Below, piece after piece: positions 1-5,733 of a stretch of DNA of 5,733 nt. Below the pieces are notes generated by a model. The model saw nothing but the letters and a program-made list of their open reading frames with translations, ran no database searches and had not been told where the DNA came from. The position numbers and the translations under genes were made by a program. Each line of letters begins with the position of its first letter. Within the stretch, counting starts at the first letter, position 1. Origin of the DNA: Anaerolineales bacterium (lineage in GTDB: Bacteria > Chloroflexota > Anaerolineae > Anaerolineales > UBA4823); assembly GCA_022865865.1 (NCBI GenBank), contig JALHTN010000025.1, positions 1-5,733 of the forward strand, in the 5' to 3' direction.

Positions 1-1234
1 AGAAACCGAGAATGAAATTCAGATCTTGCGTGAAGCCCTCGGAGGGATGGATTCTGCCCGTCAGATTGCGGATACACAGGCGCAAATCACCGCCCTGGAG
101 GCGAAATTGGCAGATTTACAGGGAATTTATTCCGGTCTGCTGGCAAACACCCAGAGCGGGGCAATCAACTCCATCAGCGTGATCGAAGAAGCTTATAAAC
201 CAGTTGTACCCATTGGTCCGAATAAAATGCTCATCATCTTGCTGTCCGCAACCGTTGGCTTATCGCTGGCTGTGGTGGCAGCTTTCGTGCTTGAGTATAT
301 CGATGACACGGTAAAGAGTCCCGAGGAGGTAGAGAAATTAACTCAAGCACCCGTGATTGGTTATTTGTCCGAGCTGGATATCAAAGATGTTGGAGCACTT
401 TATGCGGCGGACAATCCACGACATCCAAGTGTTGAAGAAATGCGGACTTTGAGGACCAATCTGGAATTCGCAGGAGTTGACCAACCGTTGAAGACAATAT
501 TGGTCACCAGCACCGAAATGGAAGTCGGAAAGACCTCTGTGGCTGCAAACCTGGCGATCGTTATGTCTCAGGCTGAGAAGAGTGTGATCTTGGTGGATGC
601 AGATTTGCGCAGACCGAACGTGTACAATTTTTACGGTTTCCAAAACAAGATCGGTCTGACTGATGTCTTTCGCGGCGAAACTGCTCTTGAAGATGTTTCC
701 AAGAAATGGTCCGGTGGGGAGGTCTCGGTTATAACGGCTGGAGATTTGCCGCCGAATCCTTCTGAGCTGCTTGGGTCGAAAAAAATGAGTGAAATAATGG
801 CAACATTGGGATCCACAGCCGATATTGTGATCATCGACGGACCACCCTTTGTCGTCGCGGATGCCCCCGTGCTGGCTTCTAAAGTAGATGGGGTCCTATT
901 GATCATTCGATTGAGTCATACGCGGAAACCAGCCATAAGCGCCATGATGGAGCAGATCAGTCGTTCCGGTGCTAAAGTAATTGGTGTTGCCTTAAATCGC
1001 ATTCCAGCCAGGAGTATAGGATACTATACTGGAAATCCTTATTACTCCGCATATTACACGAATGAAGAAGTTGAATGGAATAGCAAAAGCCAAAAAACTG
1101 GCTGGCGAACAAAATTGAATTTTTGGCCCTTCAATTCACGATCCAATTCGAAATCGGGAGCCAATAGTAAAAGGGTTTTTGACGAGGTCGATATTGTTGA
1201 AAGTGATGTTGATGCGTATGGATGGCGCGATTAG
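1..1234 (+). CDS. Fused polysaccharide co-polymerase (Wzz-like) and tyrosine autokinase (BY-kinase, CpsD/CapB family), 5' partial
   Basis: Members of this family control the length and export of exopolysaccharide or capsule chains at the inner membrane by cycles of tyrosine autophosphorylation. The frame is open from the left edge (first full codon at 2), so the true start is outside; the TTG at 26 is internal. Residues below are counted from that TTG. A coiled-coil-like stretch (about 1-42) is the end of the periplasmic Wzz region. A proline-containing juxtamembrane segment (59-67) and one transmembrane helix (68-91) follow. The cytoplasmic kinase has the oligomerisation-type helix EEMRTLRTNLEF (137-148), a P-loop ending VGKT (167-170), Walker A' VILVDADLRRP (187-197), Walker B IVIIDGPP (267-274) and a tyrosine cluster (Y333, 334, 339, 340, 343, 344). 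Oddities: the P-loop lacks the usual proline and glycine before GK, and about 58 mostly charged residues follow the tyrosines. Family is certain; the polysaccharide made is unknown. It converges on the S1 gene. Confidence 0.93.
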   Translation, partial: ETENEIQILREALGGMDSARQIADTQAQITALEAKLADLQGIYSGLLANTQSGAINSISVIEEAYKPVVPIGPNKMLIILLSATVGLSLAVVAAFVLEYIDDTVKSPEEVEKLTQAPVIGYLSELDIKDVGALYAADNPRHPSVEEMRTLRTNLEFAGVDQPLKTILVTSTEMEVGKTSVAANLAIVMSQAEKSVILVDADLRRPNVYNFYGFQNKIGLTDVFRGETALEDVSKKWSGGEVSVITAGDLPPNPSELLGSKKMSEIMATLGSTADIVIIDGPPFVVADAPVLASKVDGVLLIIRLSHTRKPAISAMMEQISRSGAKVIGVALNRIPARSIGYYTGNPYYSAYYTNEEVEWNSKSQKTGWRTKLNFWPFNSRSNSKSGANSKRVFDEVDIVESDVDAYGWRD

Positions 1235-1353
1235 CCTGAAATCCAAGGTGCTGGAGATCATTTTTTGACCTTGTCCGGGTGGATGATCCGGGTTTCGGCC
1301 CAAATATTGTGTCAGCTTAGGACTTGATCAACTAATAAGGCGAAATTTTGAGC
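1235..1353. other. Intergenic spacer, no gene seen
   Basis: This is the 3' side of the kinase gene before the terminator. I find no plausible reading frame with a ribosome binding site, no tRNA-like fold and no repeat. There is only a weak 6-base inverted repeat, CAAGGT (1244-1249) with ACCTTG (1268-1273), separated by an 18-base loop. It is probably just transcribed trailer. Confidence 0.6.
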
Positions 1354-1390
1354 AAAAAAGGGACTGTCTGATGCTCAGACAGTCCCTTTT
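1354..1390. terminator. Bidirectional intrinsic terminator between convergent genes
   Basis: GGGACTGTCTG (1360-1370) pairs perfectly with CAGACAGTCCC (1376-1386). The flanking AAAA (1356-1359) and TTTT (1387-1390) extend the stem to 15 base pairs around a 5-base loop. Read rightwards it ends in four T and then an AT-rich stretch, serving the kinase gene that stops 119 bases earlier. Read leftwards it ends in six T (complement of 1354-1359), serving the S1 gene whose stop codon is 25 bases away. Stem strength, T-tract and position between convergent genes all fit a two-way rho-independent terminator. The leftward direction looks stronger because its T-run is longer. Confidence 0.9.
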
Positions 1391-1404
1391 GCTATTATTC
1401 AGCG

Positions 1405-1424
1405 GCATCCTTCTATCAGGATGC
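1405..1424 (-). repeat. Short hairpin spanning the stop codon of the S1 gene
   Basis: GCATCC (1405-1410) and GGATGC (1419-1424) form an inverted repeat with an 8-base loop that contains the TGA stop of the S1 gene (complement of 1416-1418). No T-tract follows, so it is not a terminator on its own. It lies 15 bases from the strong terminator hairpin. It may help protect the 3' end of the message or may be chance. Confidence 0.4.
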
Positions 1425-2198
1425 AGTTTTCACTTTATGCTCTAACGTGCGAGCAAGAATTTGATCGAGTTCAGGATCGGAGGTAACTGCTTTGGTACTG
1501 GATTCTCTTTTTTCTTCTGAAGCATCAGGAGTTGATTTTTCCATTGCTTCCCTGAGAGCCATTTCCATTGCTGTGGGAATGGCTTCTTCTATTTCTTCAG
1601 GCTCAGCAGCTTTAGATGGTTTTACCTTATTCTTGGAAACCGGTTTTTTTTCATAGACTGGTTTTTCCTCAAGCGCTTTCATACTTAATTTTATCTGCTT
1701 CTTGCGGCGATTTACTTCCAACACTTTTACTTCAACTTCATCACCCACCTTCACTTCTTGTTGTGGATCTTTGATATATTCGTGGGTGATCTCGCTGATG
1801 TGTACTAAACCGGGTCGCTCGGCACCGACTTCTACAAAGACACCGAATTTTTCGATGCGGCTTATCTTGCCTTTTAAAACCATATCTTTTTCAATTTCGC
1901 GCCACTCCAGGGGCAGCGGTTCGATCATGGTTAATTCAAGGCGCTCCCTTCTGGGTTCAACTCGCCTAACCCATACGTCCACAGATTGACCAACCTGGAC
2001 GACATCCTCTACCCGGTTTACCGGTTCTTTTTGCAGCTGAGAAATGTGGACCACGCCGGGGATCTCGACTCCGATATCCACTACTGCACCAGCAAGTGCG
2101 GCTTTTATGACAGTGCCTGTGAACTGCATTTTGCGTTTAACATCCGCAAGCTCAGTAATCTCCGCGTTTTCAGGGGTCGCTACAACATTCTCTTCCAT
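1416..2198 (-). CDS. Two-domain S1 RNA-binding protein
   Basis: This is a 260-residue cytoplasmic protein with two S1 (OB-fold) domains, a type that binds single-stranded RNA and is found in ribosomal protein S1 and other RNA-handling proteins. Domain 1 spans about 24-91 and domain 2 about 105-174. Both keep the central GVVHIS / GLVHIS strand and the later VGQSVDVWV / VGDEVEVKV strand. Domain 2 has the classic KFGVF surface with F118, F121 and H133. In domain 1 the matching aromatic positions are A36 and V39, so its RNA grip may be weaker. A Lys/Pro-rich linker (175-198) leads to an acidic then mixed-charge tail (200-260) without a recognised domain. Ribosomal S1 usually has four to six repeats, so I do not call this rpsA. 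The ATG start is supported by GGAG eight bases upstream and a good promoter. It lies 159 bases after mfd on the same strand. The precise role is unknown; a translation or RNA-stability factor is the best guess. Confidence 0.88.
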   Translation of the reverse strand: MEENVVATPENAEITELADVKRKMQFTGTVIKAALAGAVVDIGVEIPGVVHISQLQKEPVNRVEDVVQVGQSVDVWVRRVEPRRERLELTMIEPLPLEWREIEKDMVLKGKISRIEKFGVFVEVGAERPGLVHISEITHEYIKDPQQEVKVGDEVEVKVLEVNRRKKQIKLSMKALEEKPVYEKKPVSKNKVKPSKAAEPEEIEEAIPTAMEMALREAMEKSTPDASEEKRESSTKAVTSDPELDQILARTLEHKVKTAS

Positions 2199-2206
2199 AG
2201 CGCACG

Positions 2207-2210
2207 CTCC
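2207..2210 (-). promoter_or_regulatory. Ribosome binding site of the S1 gene
   Basis: The leftward strand reads TTGGAG and then eight bases before the ATG (complement of 2196-2198). The GGAG core and spacing are close to ideal and fix this ATG as the start. Confidence 0.8.
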
Positions 2211-2274
2211 AATAAAAAATTTTCTAACACACTCGCCGACCTGGTGGCGAAATAATCGCTAGAATGGAATTCGG

Positions 2275-2297
2275 GGATGCTGTGGGGTGCAGCATCC
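2275..2297 (-). promoter_or_regulatory. Hairpin at the 5' end of the S1 gene leader
   Basis: GGATGCTG (2275-2282) and CAGCATCC (2290-2297) form a perfect 8-base-pair stem with a 7-base loop. If transcription starts about 5-7 bases past the -10 box (near 2301-2303), the stem begins only a few bases from the RNA 5' end, a position where hairpins often slow 5'-dependent decay. No T-run follows it leftwards, so it is a poor terminator for mfd, although mfd read-through RNA would also contain it. The fold is seen in the sequence; the function is inferred. Confidence 0.5.
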
Positions 2298-2307
2298 GCG
2301 GCTTGTT

Positions 2308-2336
2308 ATTATACTTGGCGATGGTATAAAAGTCAA
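2308..2336 (-). promoter_or_regulatory. Sigma-70-type promoter of the S1 gene
   Basis: On the leftward strand the -35 box TTGACT (complement of 2331-2336) and the -10 box TATAAT (complement of 2308-2313) are separated by exactly 17 bases: five of six and six of six matches to consensus. The predicted start of transcription, near 2301-2303, gives a leader of about 100 bases before the ATG. The promoter sits in the gap after the mfd stop codon, so the S1 gene need not depend on mfd transcription. There is no extended -10 TG. Confidence 0.78.
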
Positions 2337-2338
2337 AA

Positions 2339-2355
2339 CAAAGTTGATCAAAGTT
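2339..2355 (-). repeat. Tandem 7-base repeat one helical turn apart, upstream of the S1 promoter
   Basis: CAAAGTT occurs at 2339-2345 and again at 2349-2355, a period of 10 bases; leftwards this reads AACTTTG twice. A looser third copy (GACTTTT, complement of 2328-2334) overlaps the -35 box at a further 11 bases. An 8-base palindrome, TTGATCAA, lies at 2344-2351. The spacing puts the copies on one face of the helix directly behind the -35 box, where an activator or the alpha C-terminal domains of RNA polymerase would bind. The repeats are seen; a regulatory role is a guess. Confidence 0.4.
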
Positions 2356-2357
2356 AA

Positions 2358-5300
2358 TTAGAATTCACTTAAATTAGATGATTCAACAACTTTACCTTGA
2401 AGTAAATCTTGGAAAACTTCTAGTAATTCCTCTGACCATTTTGGAATTGATTTATACGCAATCCAGAGGGAGGTTTTGCCGATTCTCACACCGGGTTTAA
2501 GAGCAGGTAAATCTGTTGGCAGCGCATCGCCTCGAAAACGCAAAACGATCTGGTTGTTTTCGACACTAACGCTTGAAATATCTGTCAGCTCGGCTAATAT
2601 TTTTATTTTCAATTGGAACAGCAAATTTCGGACCGCTTTCGGAGGAATACCAAAGCGATCAGTGAATTCTTCGAAGATGGCATCGATCTCAGCGAGAGAT
2701 CTGAGATCAGCAATTCTACGATATAGACGAAGGCGCATATTCTTATCGGGGACGTAATCTGAAGGGATGTGGGCATTAATCGGAAGATCGACACTGACCA
2801 AGGGTCGTAGAGAATCCAGTGATGCAATGGTTGGATCTGGTGGAAGTCCCTGTTCTTTTCGTAAACGGGATACTGATTCCGTCAGTAAACGGGTATAAAG
2901 GTGGAATCCAACCGCAGCGATGTGTCCATGCTGGCGAGTACCCAAGAAATCTCCAGCCCCGCGGATTTCTAAATCGCGCATAGCAATTGAGAAACCAGCG
3001 CCAAGCTGGATATTTTCGGCAATGGTCTCCAAGCGCTGGCGACCTTCCTGGGATGGTTTTTTGCGGCGATGTTTAAAGAAATATGCGTAGGCGCGTTGGG
3101 CTCCCCGTCCGACCCGTCCCCTGAGCTGGTAGAGTTGAGAAAGTCCAAAGGTGTCGGCGCGATCGACGATTAAAGTATTGGCGTTAGGAATATCAAGCCC
3201 GGATTCGATGATCGATGTGCTCAGCAAGACATCGATTTTCCCTGTTGAGAACTGCTCCATTCTTGCGGACAAATCATTTTCATCCATTTGCCCATGGGCA
3301 ATGGCAATACGTGCTTCAGGAACCAGTCTGTCGAGGTGGCTGCGCATAGCCGAGATGGTTTGAACCCGATTATGAACAAAAAAGACCTGACCGCCTCTAT
3401 CCAATTCCCTCAGGATGGCCCTGCGGACCAGGCTCTTGGAATATGTGCCCACATGGGTGATGATTGGCAACCGTTCTTCGGGGGGGGTGTTGATGGTAGA
3501 AATGTCTCGCACCCCGGTTAATGCCATATACAAGGTGCGGGGTATGGGGGTTGCCGTCAGTGTCAGTACATCAACTTCAGTGCGCAATTGTTTGAGGTAT
3601 TCTTTGTGGGTGACACCAAAGCGCTGTTCTTCATCGATAATCAATAATCCCATATCATTAAATTCGATATCTTTCTGCAGCAAGCGGTGAGTCCCGATAA
3701 TGATATCAAGGTTGCCCATAGCCAGTCGAATGAGGATTTCGCTCTGTTGCCTGGCGGAGCGGAAGCGTGAGAGCATTTCTACTTCAATTGGAAAAGCTGC
3801 TAACCGTTCTCGAAAAGTTTTGTAGTGTTGTTGAGCCAGGATTGTTGTTGGCACCAACATGACGACCTGTTTCCCATCCATAACAGCTTTAAATGCAGCT
3901 CTTAAAGCTACTTCTGTTTTCCCATAACCAACATCCCCGCAGATCAATCTGTCCATCGGTTGGTGGCTTTCCATGTCTTGTTTTACATCGGCCAAAACCC
4001 GAATCTGATCCTCGGTTTCAATATAAGGGAAGCTGGCTTCAAGCTCTTCTTGCCATGCACTGTCCGGAGAAAACGCGTGCCCCACGCTGACTTGCCGTTG
4101 CGCGTAAAGGCTGAGCAGATCTTCAGCTACCTCTTCAACAGCTTCTTTTACCCGTGTCTTTACATTGCGCCACTCGATGCTGCCGAGCCGGGTTGGTGAA
4201 GGTTTACGCTTGTCAGAACCCACATACTTTGTTACCCGATCAGCCTGGTGGACAGGGACATAGAGTTGATCGCCCTCAGCGTATTCAACGGTCAGATAAT
4301 CCCGATCGACTCCATCTACTGCCCGCGTGACCAAACCCAGGAATTGACCAACACCATGGTCAATGTGTACTACCCAATCTCCTATCCCTAAATCGGTATA
4401 CGCTGCTTCAGGTGCTTCTGCCAGCGTGCGGTGACGCTGCCGAGGTTCAGGGCGCTGCCAACCGAAAATTTCTCCATCGGTCAGAAGATGTAATGGTGGG
4501 CAGGTGGATTGGGAAAGAATCCAACCTTCGGTTAAACTCCCATCAAAAAAGGCTGGTGGTGTGCTGTTCTCCTGTCCCTGGGCAGACAGTTCTGACCATA
4601 ATTCCTTCAAACGCGCGGCTTGCCGGGATATTAAAACGATGCGGTCGCCTTTGAGGTAGTGTTGGGATATGTTGTCTAACAGCGGTTTTAATTGGCCTCC
4701 AAATCGGGGACCAGAAGTAAACCGCTGTGCAAATGATGTTGCATCAACCATCTCCGACGGACCCAACTCTATGGTGGGGTGGGAGGATAAGGAATCCTGA
4801 AATTCGCTCAAGGTCAGGTATGGAATTGGGAAATCCTCAGATAATGAATTCTCTGCAATATAATCACCGCGCATCTCCACTGCCTGTTCTTCAATCGCAA
4901 GGATAGAGTCCTTGATGGCATCCAGGTTGTCTAGGAGGACCAATGCTTTACGGGGCAAATAATCCAGTAAACTGGCGGGAGATGAGTGCAGGACCGGGAT
5001 GTGAAATTCATTATATGGATTTTCCTGTTGGTCTGAAGCGAGTTTTCGTTCCGGAAGGATAAACTCCCTGGCAGGAGATACCAGCAGCTGATCGATTTTA
5101 TTTGTTGAGCGCTGGGATGCAGGATCGAAATATCTCAAGCTGTCTATCTCATCACCAAAGAATTCCAAGCGGACCGGTTCCGATTCGGAAGGTGGCCAGA
5201 GGTCGATGATGCCTCCTCGACGGGCGAATTGCCCCGGTGCAATGACCGTATTTACCGGCTCATAACCGAGGGTAATGAGCTGATCGACTAATTCTTCCAA

Positions 5301-5733
5301 GGGGTAGGCTTGATTGATTTTTATTACTTGTACAGATTTAAGGAATTCCCTCCTGGGTAACGTACGGGTGATGATAGCGCGGGCTGGGGCGATTATTATG
5401 GGTGCTTTGGATGAGGTGCGCGTACCAGGTATATGATGGGAAGCTAGCAGAGATAGGGACAGCAAGCGGTCACGACGGGTTCTTTCTCCCCACGGCGAAT
5501 CCTCATAAAATAAAGGTCCAGGCTCAGGGAAGAAATGACGTTCCGCATCCGGAGCTATGAGTGCCAACTCATCAAATTGTGAGAGGGCATGGTCAGTTCG
5601 ATCGGTGATCAATAGGATTGGGATTTGCAGCTCAGTGTAAATAGCAGCCAAAACCGGCAAGCGAGCAGACCGACGCAATCCAATCCCAGGGTATTCTGCA
5701 AAAGAATCTGCTGGTGGATTGAAAGAAGAACCT
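2358..5733 (-). CDS. mfd: Transcription-repair coupling factor Mfd, 5' partial
   Basis: Mfd is an ATP-driven DNA translocase that pushes stalled RNA polymerase off lesions and recruits UvrA for nucleotide excision repair. The frame is open to the right edge, 18 codons beyond the TTG at 5678, and the visible 1,124 residues imply that only the first few dozen are missing. Residues below are counted from that TTG. The N-terminal UvrB-like region holds the UvrA-contact segment (153-190), with R154, R170 and F174 at the positions known in E. coli Mfd. The RNA-polymerase-interacting, CarD-like domain is at about 428-490 (HGVGQFLG, LYVPV). The helicase core has motif I GDVGYGKTE (581-589), Ia VPTTILAQQH (609-618), GTHRLLQ (662-668), II DEEQ (682-685), III TATPIP (708-713), V (818-832) and VI QLRGRVGRG (851-859). 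The RecG-like translocation motif follows (about 882-932), then the autoinhibitory C-terminal domain (about 960-1090). All key residues are present, so it should be functional. A C8 run encodes TPP at 731-733. Confidence 0.97.
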   Translation of the reverse strand, partial: GSSFNPPADSFAEYPGIGLRRSARLPVLAAIYTELQIPILLITDRTDHALSQFDELALIAPDAERHFFPEPGPLFYEDSPWGERTRRDRLLSLSLLASHHIPGTRTSSKAPIIIAPARAIITRTLPRREFLKSVQVIKINQAYPLEELVDQLITLGYEPVNTVIAPGQFARRGGIIDLWPPSESEPVRLEFFGDEIDSLRYFDPASQRSTNKIDQLLVSPAREFILPERKLASDQQENPYNEFHIPVLHSSPASLLDYLPRKALVLLDNLDAIKDSILAIEEQAVEMRGDYIAENSLSEDFPIPYLTLSEFQDSLSSHPTIELGPSEMVDATSFAQRFTSGPRFGGQLKPLLDNISQHYLKGDRIVLISRQAARLKELWSELSAQGQENSTPPAFFDGSLTEGWILSQSTCPPLHLLTDGEIFGWQRPEPRQRHRTLAEAPEAAYTDLGIGDWVVHIDHGVGQFLGLVTRAVDGVDRDYLTVEYAEGDQLYVPVHQADRVTKYVGSDKRKPSPTRLGSIEWRNVKTRVKEAVEEVAEDLLSLYAQRQVSVGHAFSPDSAWQEELEASFPYIETEDQIRVLADVKQDMESHQPMDRLICGDVGYGKTEVALRAAFKAVMDGKQVVMLVPTTILAQQHYKTFRERLAAFPIEVEMLSRFRSARQQSEILIRLAMGNLDIIIGTHRLLQKDIEFNDMGLLIIDEEQRFGVTHKEYLKQLRTEVDVLTLTATPIPRTLYMALTGVRDISTINTPPEERLPIITHVGTYSKSLVRRAILRELDRGGQVFFVHNRVQTISAMRSHLDRLVPEARIAIAHGQMDENDLSARMEQFSTGKIDVLLSTSIIESGLDIPNANTLIVDRADTFGLSQLYQLRGRVGRGAQRAYAYFFKHRRKKPSQEGRQRLETIAENIQLGAGFSIAMRDLEIRGAGDFLGTRQHGHIAAVGFHLYTRLLTESVSRLRKEQGLPPDPTIASLDSLRPLVSVDLPINAHIPSDYVPDKNMRLRLYRRIADLRSLAEIDAIFEEFTDRFGIPPKAVRNLLFQLKIKILAELTDISSVSVENNQIVLRFRGDALPTDLPALKPGVRIGKTSLWIAYKSIPKWSEELLEVFQDLLQGKVVESSNLSEF

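Noticed and set aside
26..28. TTG as the start codon of the kinase gene
   Set aside because: The frame is open to the left edge, there is no ribosome binding site in front, and the upstream residues continue the coiled-coil-like Wzz region. The gene is simply cut by the window.
338..906. Leftward reading frames across the kinase domain
   Set aside because: They are antisense to conserved P-loop and Walker motifs and have no recognisable protein features.
1244..1297. Possible extra terminator or structured RNA after the kinase gene
   Set aside because: The only pairings are a 6-base stem with an 18-base loop and short CCGG and GGAT/ATCC matches. None is followed by a T-run.
1986..2262. Rightward reading frames over the S1 gene start and leader
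   Set aside because: They lie antisense to a well-supported gene, resemble no family I know, lack a convincing ribosome binding site and are explained as shadows of the S1 coding frame.
2323..2352. Second promoter (TTGATC with TATACC, 18-base spacer) upstream of the S1 promoter
   Set aside because: It matches only four of six bases in each box and overlaps the much better TTGACT/TATAAT promoter.
3593..3639. DEEQ instead of DEEH or DEAD in helicase motif II of Mfd as a possible defect
   Set aside because: DEEQ occurs in normal Mfd proteins such as that of Bacillus subtilis, as far as I recall, so it is not a loss of function.
5676..5678. TTG as the start codon of mfd
   Set aside because: The frame continues another 18 codons to the right edge, and the family normally has more residues at the N-terminus. 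The start lies outside the window.
1..5733. CRISPR array, transposon, tRNA or rRNA gene, or defence system
   Set aside because: No regularly spaced repeats, transposase motifs, terminal inverted repeats, tRNA-like folds or defence-type proteins are visible. All the long frames are accounted for by the three genes.

Overview
The window holds three protein-coding genes of an ordinary bacterial chromosome: one reads rightwards and two read leftwards, so the first two genes converge. The family assignments are solid, but the organism is not clear. Base composition looks moderate (near half GC by eye), genes are dense and the promoter is of the housekeeping sigma type. A Wzz-type chain-length domain fused to a tyrosine autokinase, together with a stand-alone two-domain S1 protein, would suit an environmental bacterium such as a member of the Chloroflexota (Anaerolineae). 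That is a low-confidence inference from protein style only.

Layout. Positions 1-1234 (+) carry the 3' part of a fused polysaccharide co-polymerase and tyrosine autokinase (BY-kinase) gene whose beginning lies left of the window. Positions 1235-1415 are intergenic and contain a strong, nearly symmetrical hairpin (1354-1390) that can stop transcription from both sides. Positions 1416-2198 (-) encode a 260-residue protein with two S1 RNA-binding domains and a charged tail. Positions 2199-2357 hold its leader and a clear sigma-70-type promoter (TTGACT, 17 bases, TATAAT), with a leader hairpin and short repeats spaced one helical turn apart just upstream of the -35 box. Positions 2358-5733 (-) are mfd, the transcription-repair coupling factor, nearly full length but running off the right edge. 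No stretch longer than 300 bases lacks a gene.

How they fit together. The kinase gene probably ends an exopolysaccharide or capsule locus that lies to the left. mfd and the S1 gene are co-oriented, and both products act on RNA polymerase or RNA, but the strong promoter between them means the S1 gene can be expressed independently. The TTG codons at 26 (+) and 5678 (-) that could be read as starts are internal: both reading frames stay open to the window edges with family-typical sequence.

I looked for an undescribed system and do not see one. What deserves a second look is smaller: the control region of the S1 gene, the non-aromatic RNA-binding face of its first S1 domain, the divergent P-loop and internal tyrosine cluster of the kinase, and an eight-base homopolymer in the mfd helicase core.
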